Origin: Acinetobacter sedimenti
GTDB taxonomy: Bacteria > Pseudomonadota > Gammaproteobacteria > Pseudomonadales > Moraxellaceae
NCBI RefSeq assembly: GCF_022601685.1
Contig: NZ_JAKUML010000007.1
Coordinates: 1 to 64,000, forward strand
Reading direction: 5' to 3'
DNA length: 64,000 nucleotides
Shown: positions 28,788 through 39,863 of the stretch, piece by piece
Numbering within the stretch: the first letter of the stretch is position 1
Layout of the letters: each line of letters opens with the position of its first letter
Made by a program: the position numbers and the translations under genes
The notes under the pieces: model-generated
Databases searched by the model: none
What the model was told of the DNA's origin: nothing
Seen by the model: only the letters and a program-made list of their open reading frames with translations

Positions 28788-29859
28788 ATGAATTTTATGG
28801 TTTGGATCATTCGTTGTATCGCTGTAATTGCGCTGTGTATTCAATTTGCTTATGCCAGTAGCACACTACAACCGGGCATTATTAATGGCAATGACGCAAC
28901 TGATGCAGAGTTTCCGTGGCAAGTAGCTATTACCATTGATCCTGACTATCCATATCCTGCACACATTTGCTCAGGGAGTTTAATCTCTGATCGCTGGGTA
29001 TTGAGTGCAGCGCAATGTGTTAAGGGGGGGAAATTGATAGGCAAGTCGTCAATTATGACATTCTTGCCGGAACGCAGAAACTTGATTCGGAGCAAGGACA
29101 AACAATTAAAGTCAAACGCAGTATTATTCATGAGCAATATCATGACACTACCTTTTTAATGGTATTGCTGTATTGGAACTAGAGAAGCCAGTAGATATGG
29201 CGTTATGTGGCTATAATTGTCAAATCACTGAAACCATTAGCCCAGATATTGAATCACAAAATATACGTGCTTCAACATCGCTATTTGCTTCAGGTTGGGG
29301 TGTTACTGAAGATTGTAATAATAGCGATTCGACGTATTGTTTGGATCAAGAGTTTACTGATGAAGAGCTCGAGAAAATTTATCCAAGAACATTGAAATTT
29401 ACGTCATTGAATGTTGTTGAGTGTATTTCTCCATCATCAAATTACCATCCCTTGCAAATTGGATTATATATGATGTGTGCTGAATCCATGACAACACCAA
29501 AATCCGATACATGCTATGGCGATAGTGGCTCTAGTCTGACGCTTAAAGACCGCACAGCGAAATCCTATGCCGTAGGAATAACCAGTACAGGCAATGGTTG
29601 TGGTAAAGAAGGCTACCCTGGTGTCTATACCAAAATCTCTAGCTATCAGAAATGGATTAAAAATAATACAGGCTTAGAGATTGTCGAAGTTGTGGGAGAA
29701 CCAGTAACGGAAACTCCTGAAAAAGAGCAACCAACGTTAACGATTAATACAAGCTCTAGTAGCAAAAGTAGTGGTGGTGGTAGTGTCGGTATTTTGATGC
29801 TTTTCGGTTTGGTGGGATTGAGTGTCATGCGTTCTCGTCAGCGCTTCACTACGAAATAA
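28788..29859 (+). pseudogene. Trypsin-like (S1) secreted protease homologue, two frameshifts and lost catalytic residues
   Basis: The ATG at 28788 has an AGGAAG ribosome site and opens a signal peptide. The S1 fold is recognisable: IINGNDATDAEFPWQVA (activation site), CSGSLISDRWVLSAAQC, the S1-pocket Asp and CYGDSGSS, then a C-terminal GlyGly-CTERM-type tail (Ser/Gly linker, hydrophobic helix, basic end). Frame is lost at a run of seven G (29024-29030) and regained after a run of five T (29153-29157); adding one base to each restores a continuous protein. In the restored sequence the catalytic His is Gln (AAQC) and the catalytic Asp is Gly (FNGIAVL); only the Ser remains. Either a pseudogene, a pseudoprotease, or a pseudoprotease with sequencing errors. 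Confidence 0.8.
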
Positions 29860-29893
29860 TGCACAATTAAACGACGCTTAAATCGTTATCAGC

Positions 29894-29933
29894 GTGTTGA
29901 TGGGTTATAATTCAAACCATCAACACTTTTTTT
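29894..29933 (+). terminator. Rho-independent terminator after the protease homologue
   Basis: GTGTTGATGG (from 29894) pairs with CCATCAACAC (to 29926) and is followed by a run of seven T. It lies directly before the thiE start, so thiE needs either read-through or a promoter within this short gap. Confidence 0.75.
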
Positions 29934-29942
29934 ATTTGTGCT

Positions 29943-30560
29943 ATGCGTGGCTTATATCTCATCACCAATGATGATCCTTTTGAATTATTAATTGAAAAAA
30001 TCTCGACAGCCTTGGCGACCGATCAAGTTGCGCTGTTGCAATATCGTCGCAAAAAAGTTGAAAAATCTCATCAAGATACTGAAATTGAAAAAATTCTAAA
30101 AATCTGCAATCAGTACAATGTCCCTTTAATTATTAATGATGACTTAGCACAAGCACAGCGTTTTGGCGTACATCTGCATCTTGGGCAAGATGACGGCTCT
30201 ATTGTTGAGGCACGGCAAGTATTAGGTGAGTCCGCAATCATTGGTCGTACTTGTTTAAATGATCTGTCCTTAGCTGAGCAAGCAATAAAAGACGGCGCAA
30301 GCTATGTGGCATTTGGCGCAATCTATGGCTCAACGACGAAACCAGAAGCGGGCAATATTGGTTTAGATGTTTTAAAGCAAGCTAAACAACAATTTGATAT
30401 TCCCATCTGCGCCATCGGCGGATTAACAGCAGAGAATGCTCAAGCAGTCATTGATGCAGGTGCTGATTTATGCGCCGTGGTCAGTGATATAATTGGGATT
30501 GCATCTGAACTCATCCCACAACGTGTTCAAGCATGGTCAAAATTATTTAATCCTTTTTAA
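29943..30560 (+). CDS. thiE: Thiamine-phosphate synthase
   Basis: Couples HMP-pyrophosphate and thiazole phosphate to thiamine phosphate in the cytoplasm. The 205-residue TIM-barrel protein shows the pyrophosphate-binding VALLQYRRK, the [10 protein letters not shown] strand with VHLGQDD-type motif ([10 protein letters not shown]), [15 protein letters not shown] and the terminal phosphate-binding [19 protein letters not shown]. The ATG at 29943 gives the normal family length. hemL follows 56 bases later, likely co-transcribed. No TPP riboswitch is evident upstream; only a terminator for the previous gene. Confidence 0.93.
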   Translation: MRGLYLITNDDPFELLIEKISTALATDQVALLQYRRKKVEKSHQDTEIEKILKICNQYNVPLIINDDLAQAQRFGVHLHLGQDDGSIVEARQVLGESAIIGRTCLNDLSLAEQAIKDGASYVAFGAIYGSTTKPEAGNIGLDVLKQAKQQFDIPICAIGGLTAENAQAVIDAGADLCAVVSDIIGIASELIPQRVQAWSKLFNPF

Positions 30561-30616
30561 TCGAATTACGATTGAAGTTCGAAACTGTCTTTAAATTATT
30601 CAAATCGAGAAATTTT

Positions 30617-31918
30617 ATGTTCACTTCTGCCAAACAAGCACAACTTTTTGAAGAAGCTTCAAAGCATATTCCAGGTGGTGTCAATTCACCTGTACGTGCT
30701 TTTAAAGGCGTTGGTGGTACGCCAGTATTCATCAAACGGGCAAAAGGTGCATATTTATGGGATGAAGATGACAATCAATATATTGATTACGTTGGCTCGT
30801 GGGGTCCGATGATTTTAGGGCATTCCCATCCTGATATTGTGCAAGCTGTGCAAAATGCTGCTGAAGATGGGCTGAGTTATGGTGCGCCGACTGTTGCTGA
30901 AACCTCGCTGGCAGATGTAATTTGTGAAATTCTCCCTTCGATTGATTTAATCCGTATGACTAATTCAGGAACAGAAGCGACCATGACGGCGATCCGTCTT
31001 GCTCGTGGCTATACTGGACGAGATAAAATTATTAAGTTTGAAGGTTGCTATCACGGTCACTCCGATTCACTCTTGGTCAAAGCAGGCTCGGGATTATTGA
31101 CTTTTGGTGAACCAACTTCCAAAGGTGTGCCTGAAGATTTTGCCAAACATACCATTGTCTTGCCGTTTAACGACATTGACGCTTTAGAGCAATGTTTTGA
31201 AAAATATGGCGCAGAGATCGCAGGTGTGATTGTCGAACCTGTGGCGGGGAATATGAATCTCGTCATTCCAAAAGATGGATTTTTACAAGCGATTCGTCGT
31301 GTTTGCGATCAATACAAAGCAGTATTTATCATTGATGAAGTGATGACAGGATTTCGTGTGGCGCTCGGTGGTGCGCATACATTGTACAATGTTGAGCCTG
31401 ACTTAATCACTTTAGGGAAAATCATCGGCGCAGGGCTTCCAGTCGGTGCATTTGGTGGGAAGCGTGAAATCATGGAATGTATCGCACCACTTGGTGGCGT
31501 GTATCAAGCAGGCACATTGTCAGGAAATCCTTTGGCGATGCGTGCAGGATTGGCGATGTTTAAACATATTTGTCAAGATGGTTTCTATGCAAAGCTTGAA
31601 GCGCAACTGGCGAAATTACTAACAGGTTTACAATCTGCTGCTGATGAAGTGGGTATCGCCTTTAAAACCCAACAAGTCGGTGCTATGTTCGGGATGTACT
31701 TTACCGATCAAGACGATTTATCAAGCTTTGAAGCGATGTTGAAATGTGATGTTGAGGCATTTAAGCAATTTTTCCACGGTATGCTCAAGCGTGGTGTGTA
31801 TCTTGCGCCTTCGGCTTTTGAAGCAGGCTTTATTTCATCTATGCATAGCGACGAAGATATTGCCAAAACCATTGCTGCGGCAAAAGCCACATTTGCTGAA
31901 ATGGTAGATAATGCCTAG
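30617..31918 (+). CDS. hemL: Glutamate-1-semialdehyde 2,1-aminomutase
   Basis: PLP enzyme of the C5 haem pathway that converts glutamate-1-semialdehyde to 5-aminolevulinate. I took the ATG at 30617 ([20 protein letters not shown]), giving 433 residues as usual; the frame extends upstream to 30572. Conserved segments are [49 protein letters not shown] and [17 protein letters not shown], with the PLP Lys in the last. It lies downstream of thiE. Confidence 0.95.
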   Translation: MFTSAKQAQLFEEASKHIPGGVNSPVRAFKGVGGTPVFIKRAKGAYLWDEDDNQYIDYVGSWGPMILGHSHPDIVQAVQNAAEDGLSYGAPTVAETSLADVICEILPSIDLIRMTNSGTEATMTAIRLARGYTGRDKIIKFEGCYHGHSDSLLVKAGSGLLTFGEPTSKGVPEDFAKHTIVLPFNDIDALEQCFEKYGAEIAGVIVEPVAGNMNLVIPKDGFLQAIRRVCDQYKAVFIIDEVMTGFRVALGGAHTLYNVEPDLITLGKIIGAGLPVGAFGGKREIMECIAPLGGVYQAGTLSGNPLAMRAGLAMFKHICQDGFYAKLEAQLAKLLTGLQSAADEVGIAFKTQQVGAMFGMYFTDQDDLSSFEAMLKCDVEAFKQFFHGMLKRGVYLAPSAFEAGFISSMHSDEDIAKTIAAAKATFAEMVDNA

Positions 31919-32059
31919 TTTTGGTATTTTTTATCAATTTTCTGTGTGATATGTGAATGCTACACTTTGCACGGCTTGTTGGTGGTTAAGCTATTTGATG
32001 TTTAAGCGAATTGCTTCAACAAGCCAATCATGTTTCGCCAAAGATTAAAAGGATTTTCA

Positions 32060-33271
32060 ATGTCATCTTTCACATCAGTAAAAACCCACGCTAAACAAAT
32101 TAAAATTCCTGCAACCTATATGCGTGGTGGGACAAGTAAAGGCGTATTTTTCGAACTGACTGACTTGCCAGAGGCGGCGCAGACAGCAGGACGGATTCGT
32201 GATCAACTTTTACTGCGTGTCATTGGCAGTCCTGACCCTTACGGCAAACAAATTGATGGCATGGGCGGTGCAACATCAAGTACCAGTAAGACAGTCATTT
32301 TGTCGAAAAGTGAAGTTGCTGATCATGATGTGGATTATCTATTTGGACAGGTGTCGATTGATAAAGCTTTTGTCGATTGGAGTGGGAATTGTGGCAATTT
32401 AACTGCTGCGGTGGGTGCATTTGCGATTAGTAACGGTTTAGTCGATGCAGATCGAATTCCTGAAAATGGCATTTGTACAGTACGCATTTGGCAGAAAAAT
32501 ATTGAGAAAACCATCATTGCGCATATTCCAATGACGGATGGTGAAGTACAAGAAACAGGTGACTTTGAACTGGATGGTGTGACTTTCCCTGCGGCAGAGG
32601 TACAAATCGAATTTCTTGATCCTGCCGATGATGGTGAAGATGGCGGTGCGATGTTTCCTACAGGAAATGTGGTGGATACGCTTGACGTACCCAATATTGG
32701 CAGTTTTCAAGCGACCTTTATCAATGCAGGCATTCCAACGATTTTTCTAAATGCAGAAGATTTGGGTTATACAGGGACAGAGCTACAAGATCAAATTAAT
32801 AATGATAATGACGCATTAGCAAAGTTCGAAACCATTCGTGCTTATGGTGCGTTGAAAATGGGTTTAATTCAAGATGTGAGCGAGGTCGCATCACGTCAAC
32901 ATACCCCAAAAATTGCCTTTGTCGCCAAACCGATTGACTATATATCATCAAGTGGCAAACATGTTTTATCAAGTGATATTGATGTGTTGGTGCGAGCACT
33001 GTCGATGGGGAAAATGCATCATGCCATGATGGGAACGGCAGCGGTGGCAATCGGTACAGCAGCGGCTATTCCAAATACTTTGGTTAATCTTGCAGCAGGT
33101 GGTGGTGAGCGTCAAACAGTACGATTTGGTCATCCATCAGGTACGCTCAAAGTCGGTGCAGAAGCGGTACAACACAATGGTCAATGGCAAGTGAAAAAAG
33201 CCATTATGAGCCGTAGTGCACGAGTAATTATGGAGGGTTGGGTACGAGTTCCTGCGGAAACTTTGCAATAA
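32060..33271 (+). CDS. prpF: 2-methylaconitate cis-trans isomerase (PrpF)
   Basis: Isomerase of the AcnD-PrpF branch of the methylcitrate cycle, which degrades propionyl-CoA. The ATG at 32060 follows AAAAGGATTTTCA and gives 403 residues, the family length. Diagnostic stretches include TYMRGGTSKGVFF, DQLLLRVIGSPDPYGKQIDG, GGATSSTSKT, VDWSGNCGNLTAAVGAFAI and RFGHPSGTLKVGA. The gene usually follows acnD; here its left neighbour is hemL and no acnD is visible, while prpB and prpC are about 27 kb to the right. Confidence 0.92.
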   Translation: MSSFTSVKTHAKQIKIPATYMRGGTSKGVFFELTDLPEAAQTAGRIRDQLLLRVIGSPDPYGKQIDGMGGATSSTSKTVILSKSEVADHDVDYLFGQVSIDKAFVDWSGNCGNLTAAVGAFAISNGLVDADRIPENGICTVRIWQKNIEKTIIAHIPMTDGEVQETGDFELDGVTFPAAEVQIEFLDPADDGEDGGAMFPTGNVVDTLDVPNIGSFQATFINAGIPTIFLNAEDLGYTGTELQDQINNDNDALAKFETIRAYGALKMGLIQDVSEVASRQHTPKIAFVAKPIDYISSSGKHVLSSDIDVLVRALSMGKMHHAMMGTAAVAIGTAAAIPNTLVNLAAGGGERQTVRFGHPSGTLKVGAEAVQHNGQWQVKKAIMSRSARVIMEGWVRVPAETLQ

Positions 33272-33294
33272 TCTTATTTAAAAAGAATGAAATT

Positions 33295-33723
33295 TTAAGG
33301 CATTGAGTCAATACAAATTGGCTCTAGATGTTCTTTTCTTATGTATACCTCTTCAAGGTGAATCGGTTCGTTTGGGAAATGCGTCAGCTTCATTTCATAT
33401 GGAGTTAACGCTAATATTTGAAATGATTTTTTGTGCGAATTATTTTTTTCATAAAATGAAATGATATTGTTGCTGTCAATGTCGAAATCTAATTTCTCTT
33501 GATGATCAATCTGAAAATTCTGTGTTTCCGCATTACAGGTCATGGTATAAAAAGTTGCCTGTTTTTTATCATCAATCTCAATTAAATTCGCTACATTTGG
33601 ACTAGATGGTAATAATGACCAAAAGCCAATAATACGCTTTGGCTCAAATGCAGACACAATAGAACTGCCAAACATGAGCAGTAAATAGAACGTTAATTTT
33701 AAGGATAGAGTGTTGTAATTCAA
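33295..33723 (-). CDS. Small secreted protein of unknown function
   Basis: 142 residues with a signal peptide (LTFYLLLMFGSSIVSA, cut before FEPK). The mature part has strand-rich segments (RIIGFWSLLPSSPN, KQATFYTMTCN, SFQILALTPYEMKLTHF) resembling a small lipocalin-like or YceI-unrelated beta protein with two Cys that could form a disulfide. I do not recognise the family. It converges with prpF (23 bases apart) and lies 22 bases downstream of the bpt stop, so it may be in the aat-bpt transcript. Confidence 0.6.
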   Translation of the reverse strand: MNYNTLSLKLTFYLLLMFGSSIVSAFEPKRIIGFWSLLPSSPNVANLIEIDDKKQATFYTMTCNAETQNFQIDHQEKLDFDIDSNNIISFYEKNNSHKKSFQILALTPYEMKLTHFPNEPIHLEEVYIRKEHLEPICIDSMP

Positions 33724-33745
33724 TTAGAACCTCTACTTCAGTCAA

Positions 33746-34555
33746 TTATCGACTTAAATGTGACGGCAAGGTCGTCAGTAATGAATCACCGAGGCGTTGT
33801 ATTTCATCAGCATTCAAATGTTTATTTAAACGATGCCATTGCCCATCAAGCAAAATCTCAAGTGGTGCATATTGCGATTTATAATTCATCTTGTTGGAAT
33901 GTGGCACCCAATAGCCAAGATAAAGATAACTTAAACCCAGACTTTTTACATAGTCGATTTGATTGAGAATGGAATACACGCCTAAGCTACGTTTCGCTTC
34001 TTCAGGTTCAAAGAAAGTATAGACCGCAGACAACCCATCATCGAGTTGGTCACAGGTTGCGACACTCAATAAACGATCATCTTTCCAAAGCTCAAGGAAA
34101 AAACTATTAGTACAGCTATTGACTAGAAACTTTTCAAACTGTTCGTAGCTCGGTGGAAACATATCCCCATCATGATGACGCAGACGAATATATTTCTCAT
34201 ACAAGGCATAATGATGATCTTGCTCTTGCGAGGTTGGCGTAATACGCATTTCTAAATCTTGATTACGCTTGATGGTTTTCTTTTGTTGGCTATTTGGAAT
34301 GAATAAATCAGCAGGGACACGAGAAGATAAACATTGGCGACACAGATGGCATTCTGGGCGATAGATGAAATCACCACTACGACGAAAGCCTGAACGAGAA
34401 AGTTCTGATAAAGTTACTGTGTCGATGCGTTGGATTGGATCAAGAAAAACCATACGTGCTGAACGACGAGCCAAATAACTACAATCATGCGGTGGCGTGA
34501 TGTAGTACTGTAAATCGTCTAAAGAGGTGAGTGGCGAGTATGATTTCATTGGCAA
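33746..34555 (-). CDS. bpt: Aspartate/glutamate leucyltransferase (Bpt, Ate1 family)
   Basis: Adds Leu from Leu-tRNA to N-terminal Asp or Glu, marking proteins for ClpS/ClpAP degradation. The 269-residue protein carries the ATE N-terminal cysteine motif (YRPECHLCRQCLSSRVP), the DRLLSVATCDQLDDGLSAVYTFF core and YLYLGYWVPHSNKMNYKSQY. It follows aat by 38 bases on the same strand, the common aat-bpt pairing. Confidence 0.93.
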   Translation of the reverse strand: MPMKSYSPLTSLDDLQYYITPPHDCSYLARRSARMVFLDPIQRIDTVTLSELSRSGFRRSGDFIYRPECHLCRQCLSSRVPADLFIPNSQQKKTIKRNQDLEMRITPTSQEQDHHYALYEKYIRLRHHDGDMFPPSYEQFEKFLVNSCTNSFFLELWKDDRLLSVATCDQLDDGLSAVYTFFEPEEAKRSLGVYSILNQIDYVKSLGLSYLYLGYWVPHSNKMNYKSQYAPLEILLDGQWHRLNKHLNADEIQRLGDSLLTTLPSHLSR

Positions 34556-34593
34556 TACCTATTTTGCGATGTGGTGATTGTCAATTGGCTAAT

Positions 34594-35361
34594 TTATTGC
34601 GCAGAAGCTATCAAATATTGTGTTTCTGCAAGTCCTTTCGTAGAAAATACACTGTTTTGATACGGTTGCCAATCAATATTGGGCTGAGTGATGGTTTTTT
34701 CTAAAGATTGTAAAAAGTCAGCTCTTGGTAGCGCAGTCGCACCTAAACTCAACAAATGATCGTTGACCAATTGGCAGTCTACCCACGGCAAATTTTCTTG
34801 TTTAGCAAGGAGCATCAAGCTATAAAAAGCCATTTTCGAAGTATCAACGCGCGAATTAAACATGGATTCGCCGAAAAAGCCTCGTCCAAAGTTTAGTCCG
34901 TACAATCCACCAATCAGATCCTCACCATCCCATACTTCGACACTATGGGCAAAACCGAGCTGGTGTAATGCAACATATTGTTCGATGATTTCATAACTAA
35001 TCCAAGTTTCTCTTGCGTAGCTACGAGGCGCTGCACATTGAGAAATGACGTCCCGAAAAGCCTGATCAAAACGAATTTGATAATCGAACTTTTTCATGTT
35101 GCGGACTAAGCTTTTACTCGGTTGAAATTGTTCAGGGTAAATCACACAACGTGGTTCAGGACTCCACCAACAGATTGGATCATCTTCATTAAACCATGGG
35201 AACAAACCTTGCTGATAAGCACAAATCAAGGTCGAAGGGTGTAGATCTCCACCAATGCAAATCAAACCTTGTCCATGCGGATCAGCCTCGTTAATATGAG
35301 GAAAATCATAAGCACAAAATGCGCTGATTCGACTGTCATGATCGGTGTGGGATGTGGACAT
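34594..35361 (-). CDS. aat: Leucyl/phenylalanyl-tRNA--protein transferase
   Basis: N-degron enzyme that puts Leu or Phe on N-terminal Lys or Arg. 255 residues with the family hallmarks [66 protein letters not shown] and [20 protein letters not shown]. Together with the downstream bpt it forms a two-gene N-degron operon; clpS and clpA are not in this window. Confidence 0.95.
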   Translation of the reverse strand: MSTSHTDHDSRISAFCAYDFPHINEADPHGQGLICIGGDLHPSTLICAYQQGLFPWFNEDDPICWWSPEPRCVIYPEQFQPSKSLVRNMKKFDYQIRFDQAFRDVISQCAAPRSYARETWISYEIIEQYVALHQLGFAHSVEVWDGEDLIGGLYGLNFGRGFFGESMFNSRVDTSKMAFYSLMLLAKQENLPWVDCQLVNDHLLSLGATALPRADFLQSLEKTITQPNIDWQPYQNSVFSTKGLAETQYLIASAQ

Positions 35362-35468
35362 ATCATGCCTGTTTTAAAATTCTTTTAGAAAAAGTATATA
35401 GCAATTTGGAAAATGAAAAATATCAAAACCGTAAAGTATAAATGGATTGCAAAAAGTTTAGACAATAA

Positions 35469-35500
35469 AAAACCAAAGCAACATGCGTCACTTTGGTTTT
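35469..35500 (-). terminator. Rho-independent terminator of trxB
   Basis: On the minus strand AAAACCAAAG and CTTTGGTTTT pair around a 12-nt loop, followed by a T-run. It lies 29 bases past the trxB stop. Confidence 0.8.
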
Positions 35501-35528
35501 GAATGATTGAACTAATGAAAGATATAGA

Positions 35529-36476
<948 letters not shown>

Positions 36477-36623
36477 TTACTTTTCCTTAAATTTAATAGC
36501 ATTGAAGTATATGCGCCAAGTATACGTGATTTGGCTATGAATTTGGGGCTTTCTTCGACGTGTAATTTGAATCATGAAAATCAGCTTTTTCGATTGATTT
36601 GTGTGAATTAAGCCATTCGGAAA

Positions 36624-37802
36624 TTACGACATATGTGAGTGCTCTTCAAGCCAACTCACCAATTTTGGCCAAAAATGCTCTGCGTTACTGCGACCTGAGA
36701 TCATACCGAGATGCCCACCCGGAACAGCTTGTAGCTCAATATCTTGACTTGACGTAATTGAAAGCAAAGGTAACATCGCTTGTTCAGTTACGATATCGTC
36801 GTTGTCACCGTAGGCGAGGAGCATGGCACTCTGAATACGTTTGAAATCAAAATGATAATTTTTATAGTTTGCTTGACCTGTTTTTAATGGATTTTGTAGC
36901 CAAACCCATAACAACATATCTCGATTAATCGCACCCGGATAATCCACCATATCATCTAAAAAGTCAGACAACGTCGCATGCGCTTCAACTGTGCCAAGAT
37001 CATGGGAGTGTTTAAGCATTTGCCAATGGGTATCTAAGGTTTTGATTGGATTTAAAAGCTTATAACCTAAGGCATTGAGCCATCCAGAAGTATGTAGGAA
37101 GTGGTTATTCATTGCTTTTTCAAGCCAAGCTTGACGTCCTTTTTGATCTATCTTGAACAGCTTATGTGATTTTGCAAAAAGTTGTCCAATCGGTCCCGAA
37201 CTATAAGAGTCGATTGGGCTACCCATAATGACGATGTTACGAATATGCTGATCTTGATTTGATGCACTATAGAGCAAGGTGAAAATTCCACCCATGCTCC
37301 AACCGTGTAAAGAAACGTCTTTGCTATTAGAATGCTTTCGCACAGCCTGCATAAAGTGCGGAATTGCTTTAAAAATAAAATATTCAAAATCCAAATGGCG
37401 ATCACTGCGATTGAGTTTTCCCCAATCCATCAAATATACATCAAAGCCATTTGCGGTGAGATAGCCCAAAAGTGAGCGCTCTGGAAATAGATCATAAATC
37501 GACATTTTTACCGCAAGTGGTGCAACAATGACCAAAGGTATGCGTTTGGTTGTCGTCGTTTGACTTGGATAAAAACGTAGCTTTGCCTTGTCAAAAAAGG
37601 AAATGACTTGATATGCCAATTGTTCTGACTGCACTTGTGATTGCTGATCAAAAACACGTTGCGTTAGATGCTTAGTCGCAGGTTTTATACGACGTTCAAC
37701 TAGCCGTTTCAAACGTGTTGATGGACGTTTCTTGATTGCTTGAAATGGCGGTGTCGGTTTTTGAGGAATATCGTTCATATCAATCCATTTTGAAGTTGCC
37801 AT
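36624..37802 (-). CDS. Alpha/beta hydrolase, PhaC-like
   Basis: A 392-residue cytoplasmic alpha/beta-fold protein resembling PHA synthases over LVIVAPLAVKMSIYDLFPER, DVYLMDWGKLNRSDR and the C-terminal VPGGHLGMISGRS with catalytic His. The nucleophile box is GWSMGG, with Ser where true PHA synthases have Cys, so polymer synthesis is unlikely; an acyl hydrolase or depolymerase-type role is more probable. The N-terminus is basic and disordered. No phaB or phaA lies nearby. Function remains unproven. Confidence 0.72.
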   Translation of the reverse strand: MATSKWIDMNDIPQKPTPPFQAIKKRPSTRLKRLVERRIKPATKHLTQRVFDQQSQVQSEQLAYQVISFFDKAKLRFYPSQTTTTKRIPLVIVAPLAVKMSIYDLFPERSLLGYLTANGFDVYLMDWGKLNRSDRHLDFEYFIFKAIPHFMQAVRKHSNSKDVSLHGWSMGGIFTLLYSASNQDQHIRNIVIMGSPIDSYSSGPIGQLFAKSHKLFKIDQKGRQAWLEKAMNNHFLHTSGWLNALGYKLLNPIKTLDTHWQMLKHSHDLGTVEAHATLSDFLDDMVDYPGAINRDMLLWVWLQNPLKTGQANYKNYHFDFKRIQSAMLLAYGDNDDIVTEQAMLPLLSITSSQDIELQAVPGGHLGMISGRSNAEHFWPKLVSWLEEHSHMS

Positions 37803-38005
37803 TTTGAACTTGCGATTTTGAAGTTTAAAACTTGATCACAAGGTTTCAATTTGGCTTTTATACAGATTTCTCAATCAATTTCTAAATTAGCTTTTAGCAA
37901 TGAATATTTGATTCAAACAATGCTTATTTAACAACATCTTCGGCTGTTAAATTTGCATTCGCTATCCACTGATGCAAACTGTACTGAACTTTTTTAGATT
38001 TTACC

Positions 38006-38034
38006 TTGACCAAAACTATCAGCACTAGCAAAAT
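38006..38034 (+). promoter_or_regulatory. Candidate sigma-70 promoter of metZ
   Basis: TTGACC (-35) and CAAAAT (-10) are spaced by 17 bases and end about 45 bases before the metZ start. Assignment is from motif match only. Confidence 0.4.
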
Positions 38035-38078
38035 GAAGTCAGTTTTTTGTATAGGGCAGTCCTTTTGACTGTAAACAC

Positions 38079-39278
38079 ATGTCCCAATCATCAGATTCTT
38101 TTGAAGAACATGAATATGCTTTAGCCACTTTGGCGATTCGTACAGGTCATGACCGCACCTTTGAGGGCGAGCATAGCGAACCAATTTTCCTCACCTCATC
38201 ATTTGTTTGTGAAAGTGCTGCTGATGCCGAGGCGAAATTTTCAGGGAAAATCGAGGGAAATACTTACTCTCGCTATACCAATCCGACGGTTCATACTTTT
38301 GAAAAGCGTCTGGCAAAACTTGACGGTGCAGAGCGTGCAATCGCCACCAGTTCAGGTATGGCAGCAGTCCATGCGATGTGTATGGCGTATTTAAAAGCAG
38401 GCGATCATGTGATCTGTTCACGTGCAGTATTTGGTTCGATCATTTCATTGTTTGAAAAGTATGTGATGAAGTTTGCTGTGGAAGTGACCTTTGTCGATCT
38501 TAACGATCTCGATGCTTGGAAAAATGCAATTCGCCCAAATACACGATTACTGTTTATCGAAACACCGTCTAATCCCCTTGCTCAAGTGGGTGATATGCAG
38601 GCCATTGCCGATATTGCCCATGCGCATGGTGCTCTGTTTGCGGTGGATAATTGTTTCTGTACGCCAATGTTGCAACAGCCGATTAAGTTTGGTGCCGATT
38701 TGGTATTGTATTCAGCGACGAAATATATTGATGGGCAAGGACGTGCGCTCGGTGGTGCAGTGGTTGGTAGTCACAAGTTGCTTGAAGAAGTGAATGGTGT
38801 GATTCGTACACTGGGCAACTCGATGAGTCCGTTTAATGCGTGGATATTTTTAAAAGGTTTAGAAACCTTGAATATCCGTATGAAAGCGCACTGTGAAAAT
38901 GCGCAGAAACTTGCTGAATGGCTTGAACAACATGACAATGTTGAAAAAGTCTACTATGCAGGATTGCCAAATCATCCAGGGCATGAGCTCGCCAAGAAGC
39001 AACAAAAAGGCTTTGGTGGCGTGGTATCATTTGTGGTGAAAAATGCTCGTCAAGGCGCATGGCATGTGATTGATAGCACCAAATTCTTATCCATTACCAG
39101 TAACTTAGGCGATGTCAAATCAACGATTACCCATCCTGCGACCACTTCACATGGCAGAATGTCGGATGAAGCGAAGCAAGCCGCTGGTATCGTCGAAGGT
39201 TTGATCCGTGTATCGGTTGGGTTGGAAGATATTGATGATATTATTTGCGACTTAAAACGTGGTTTAGACCAACTCTAG
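38079..39278 (+). CDS. metZ: O-succinylhomoserine sulfhydrylase
   Basis: PLP enzyme of the Cys/Met metabolism family that makes homocysteine directly from O-succinylhomoserine and sulfide. 399 residues with TLAIRTGHDRTFEGEHSEPIF, SRYTNPTVHTFEKRLA, FIETPSNPLAQVGD, the PLP Lys motif LVLYSATKYIDGQGR, and TSHGRMSDEAKQAAGI near the C-terminus. The opening sequence and length fit MetZ rather than MetB or MetY, though these are close relatives. No strong Shine-Dalgarno sequence is visible before the ATG. Confidence 0.9.
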   Translation: MSQSSDSFEEHEYALATLAIRTGHDRTFEGEHSEPIFLTSSFVCESAADAEAKFSGKIEGNTYSRYTNPTVHTFEKRLAKLDGAERAIATSSGMAAVHAMCMAYLKAGDHVICSRAVFGSIISLFEKYVMKFAVEVTFVDLNDLDAWKNAIRPNTRLLFIETPSNPLAQVGDMQAIADIAHAHGALFAVDNCFCTPMLQQPIKFGADLVLYSATKYIDGQGRALGGAVVGSHKLLEEVNGVIRTLGNSMSPFNAWIFLKGLETLNIRMKAHCENAQKLAEWLEQHDNVEKVYYAGLPNHPGHELAKKQQKGFGGVVSFVVKNARQGAWHVIDSTKFLSITSNLGDVKSTITHPATTSHGRMSDEAKQAAGIVEGLIRVSVGLEDIDDIICDLKRGLDQL

Positions 39279-39418
39279 GAAACTCGATAAACCATCTGCG
39301 TCGGCAAATTTCTATATTGCACATTGAAATTTGTGCGACTAGCAAGGTTGATCAAAACACCCTAAAGCGATATAAAGTTTTAAAACTGATTTAATTTTTT
39401 GAAAGAAAGGATAATACT

Positions 39419-39748
39419 ATGAATATCAATATGTTGATGCAACAAGCACAGCGTATGCAAAAGGATATGGAAGGCAATATCAAAAAAGCCAAAGAAGAGC
39501 TTGCGCAAACTGAAGTGCACGCCGAAGCAGGTGGTGGCTTGGTCAAAGTGACCATGACAGCTCGCTTTGTGGTGAAACGTATCGAGATCAATCCTGAGCT
39601 TCTACAAGACGAAGCGGATATGATTGAAGACTTGATTGCTGCTGCGGTCAATGATGCCGTGCGTCAAGCGGAAGCAATTTCTGATGAAAAACTCAAAGGT
39701 GCGAATAGCGGTATGGGATTGCCACCAGGTTTATCAGGGATGTTCTAA
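39419..39748 (+). CDS. ybaB: YbaB/EbfC family nucleoid-associated protein
   Basis: Small dimeric DNA-binding protein of 109 residues. It starts with the typical [19 protein letters not shown] and has the core [20 protein letters not shown] and the [15 protein letters not shown] helix, with a [11 protein letters not shown]-terminus. An AAAGGA Shine-Dalgarno sequence precedes it. As in most bacteria it lies immediately upstream of recR, but here a hairpin terminator separates them. Confidence 0.93.
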   Translation: MNINMLMQQAQRMQKDMEGNIKKAKEELAQTEVHAEAGGGLVKVTMTARFVVKRIEINPELLQDEADMIEDLIAAAVNDAVRQAEAISDEKLKGANSGMGLPPGLSGMF

Positions 39749-39795
39749 TCCGATACTTAAAATTCGTGTTTTAAATAATCGCTTTTCGCAATCAG

Positions 39796-39829
39796 TTGAG
39801 TGTGTTTATATCGAACACACTCAAATTTT
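39796..39829 (+). terminator. Terminator-like hairpin between ybaB and recR
   Basis: TTGAGTGTGTT and AACACACTCAA form a perfect 11-bp stem with a 7-nt loop, followed by ATTTTTA. It would limit transcription from ybaB into recR, 35 bases further on. Confidence 0.7.
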
Positions 39830-39863
39830 TAAATGATCTTTCAATCTGTAGTGTTCTGTAGTT

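Noticed and set aside
29894..29942. TPP riboswitch in front of thiE
   Set aside because: The short gap contains only a hairpin with a T-run for the preceding gene and no thi-box sequence.
36624..37802. PHA synthase (phaC)
   Set aside because: The nucleophile box has Ser rather than the required Cys.
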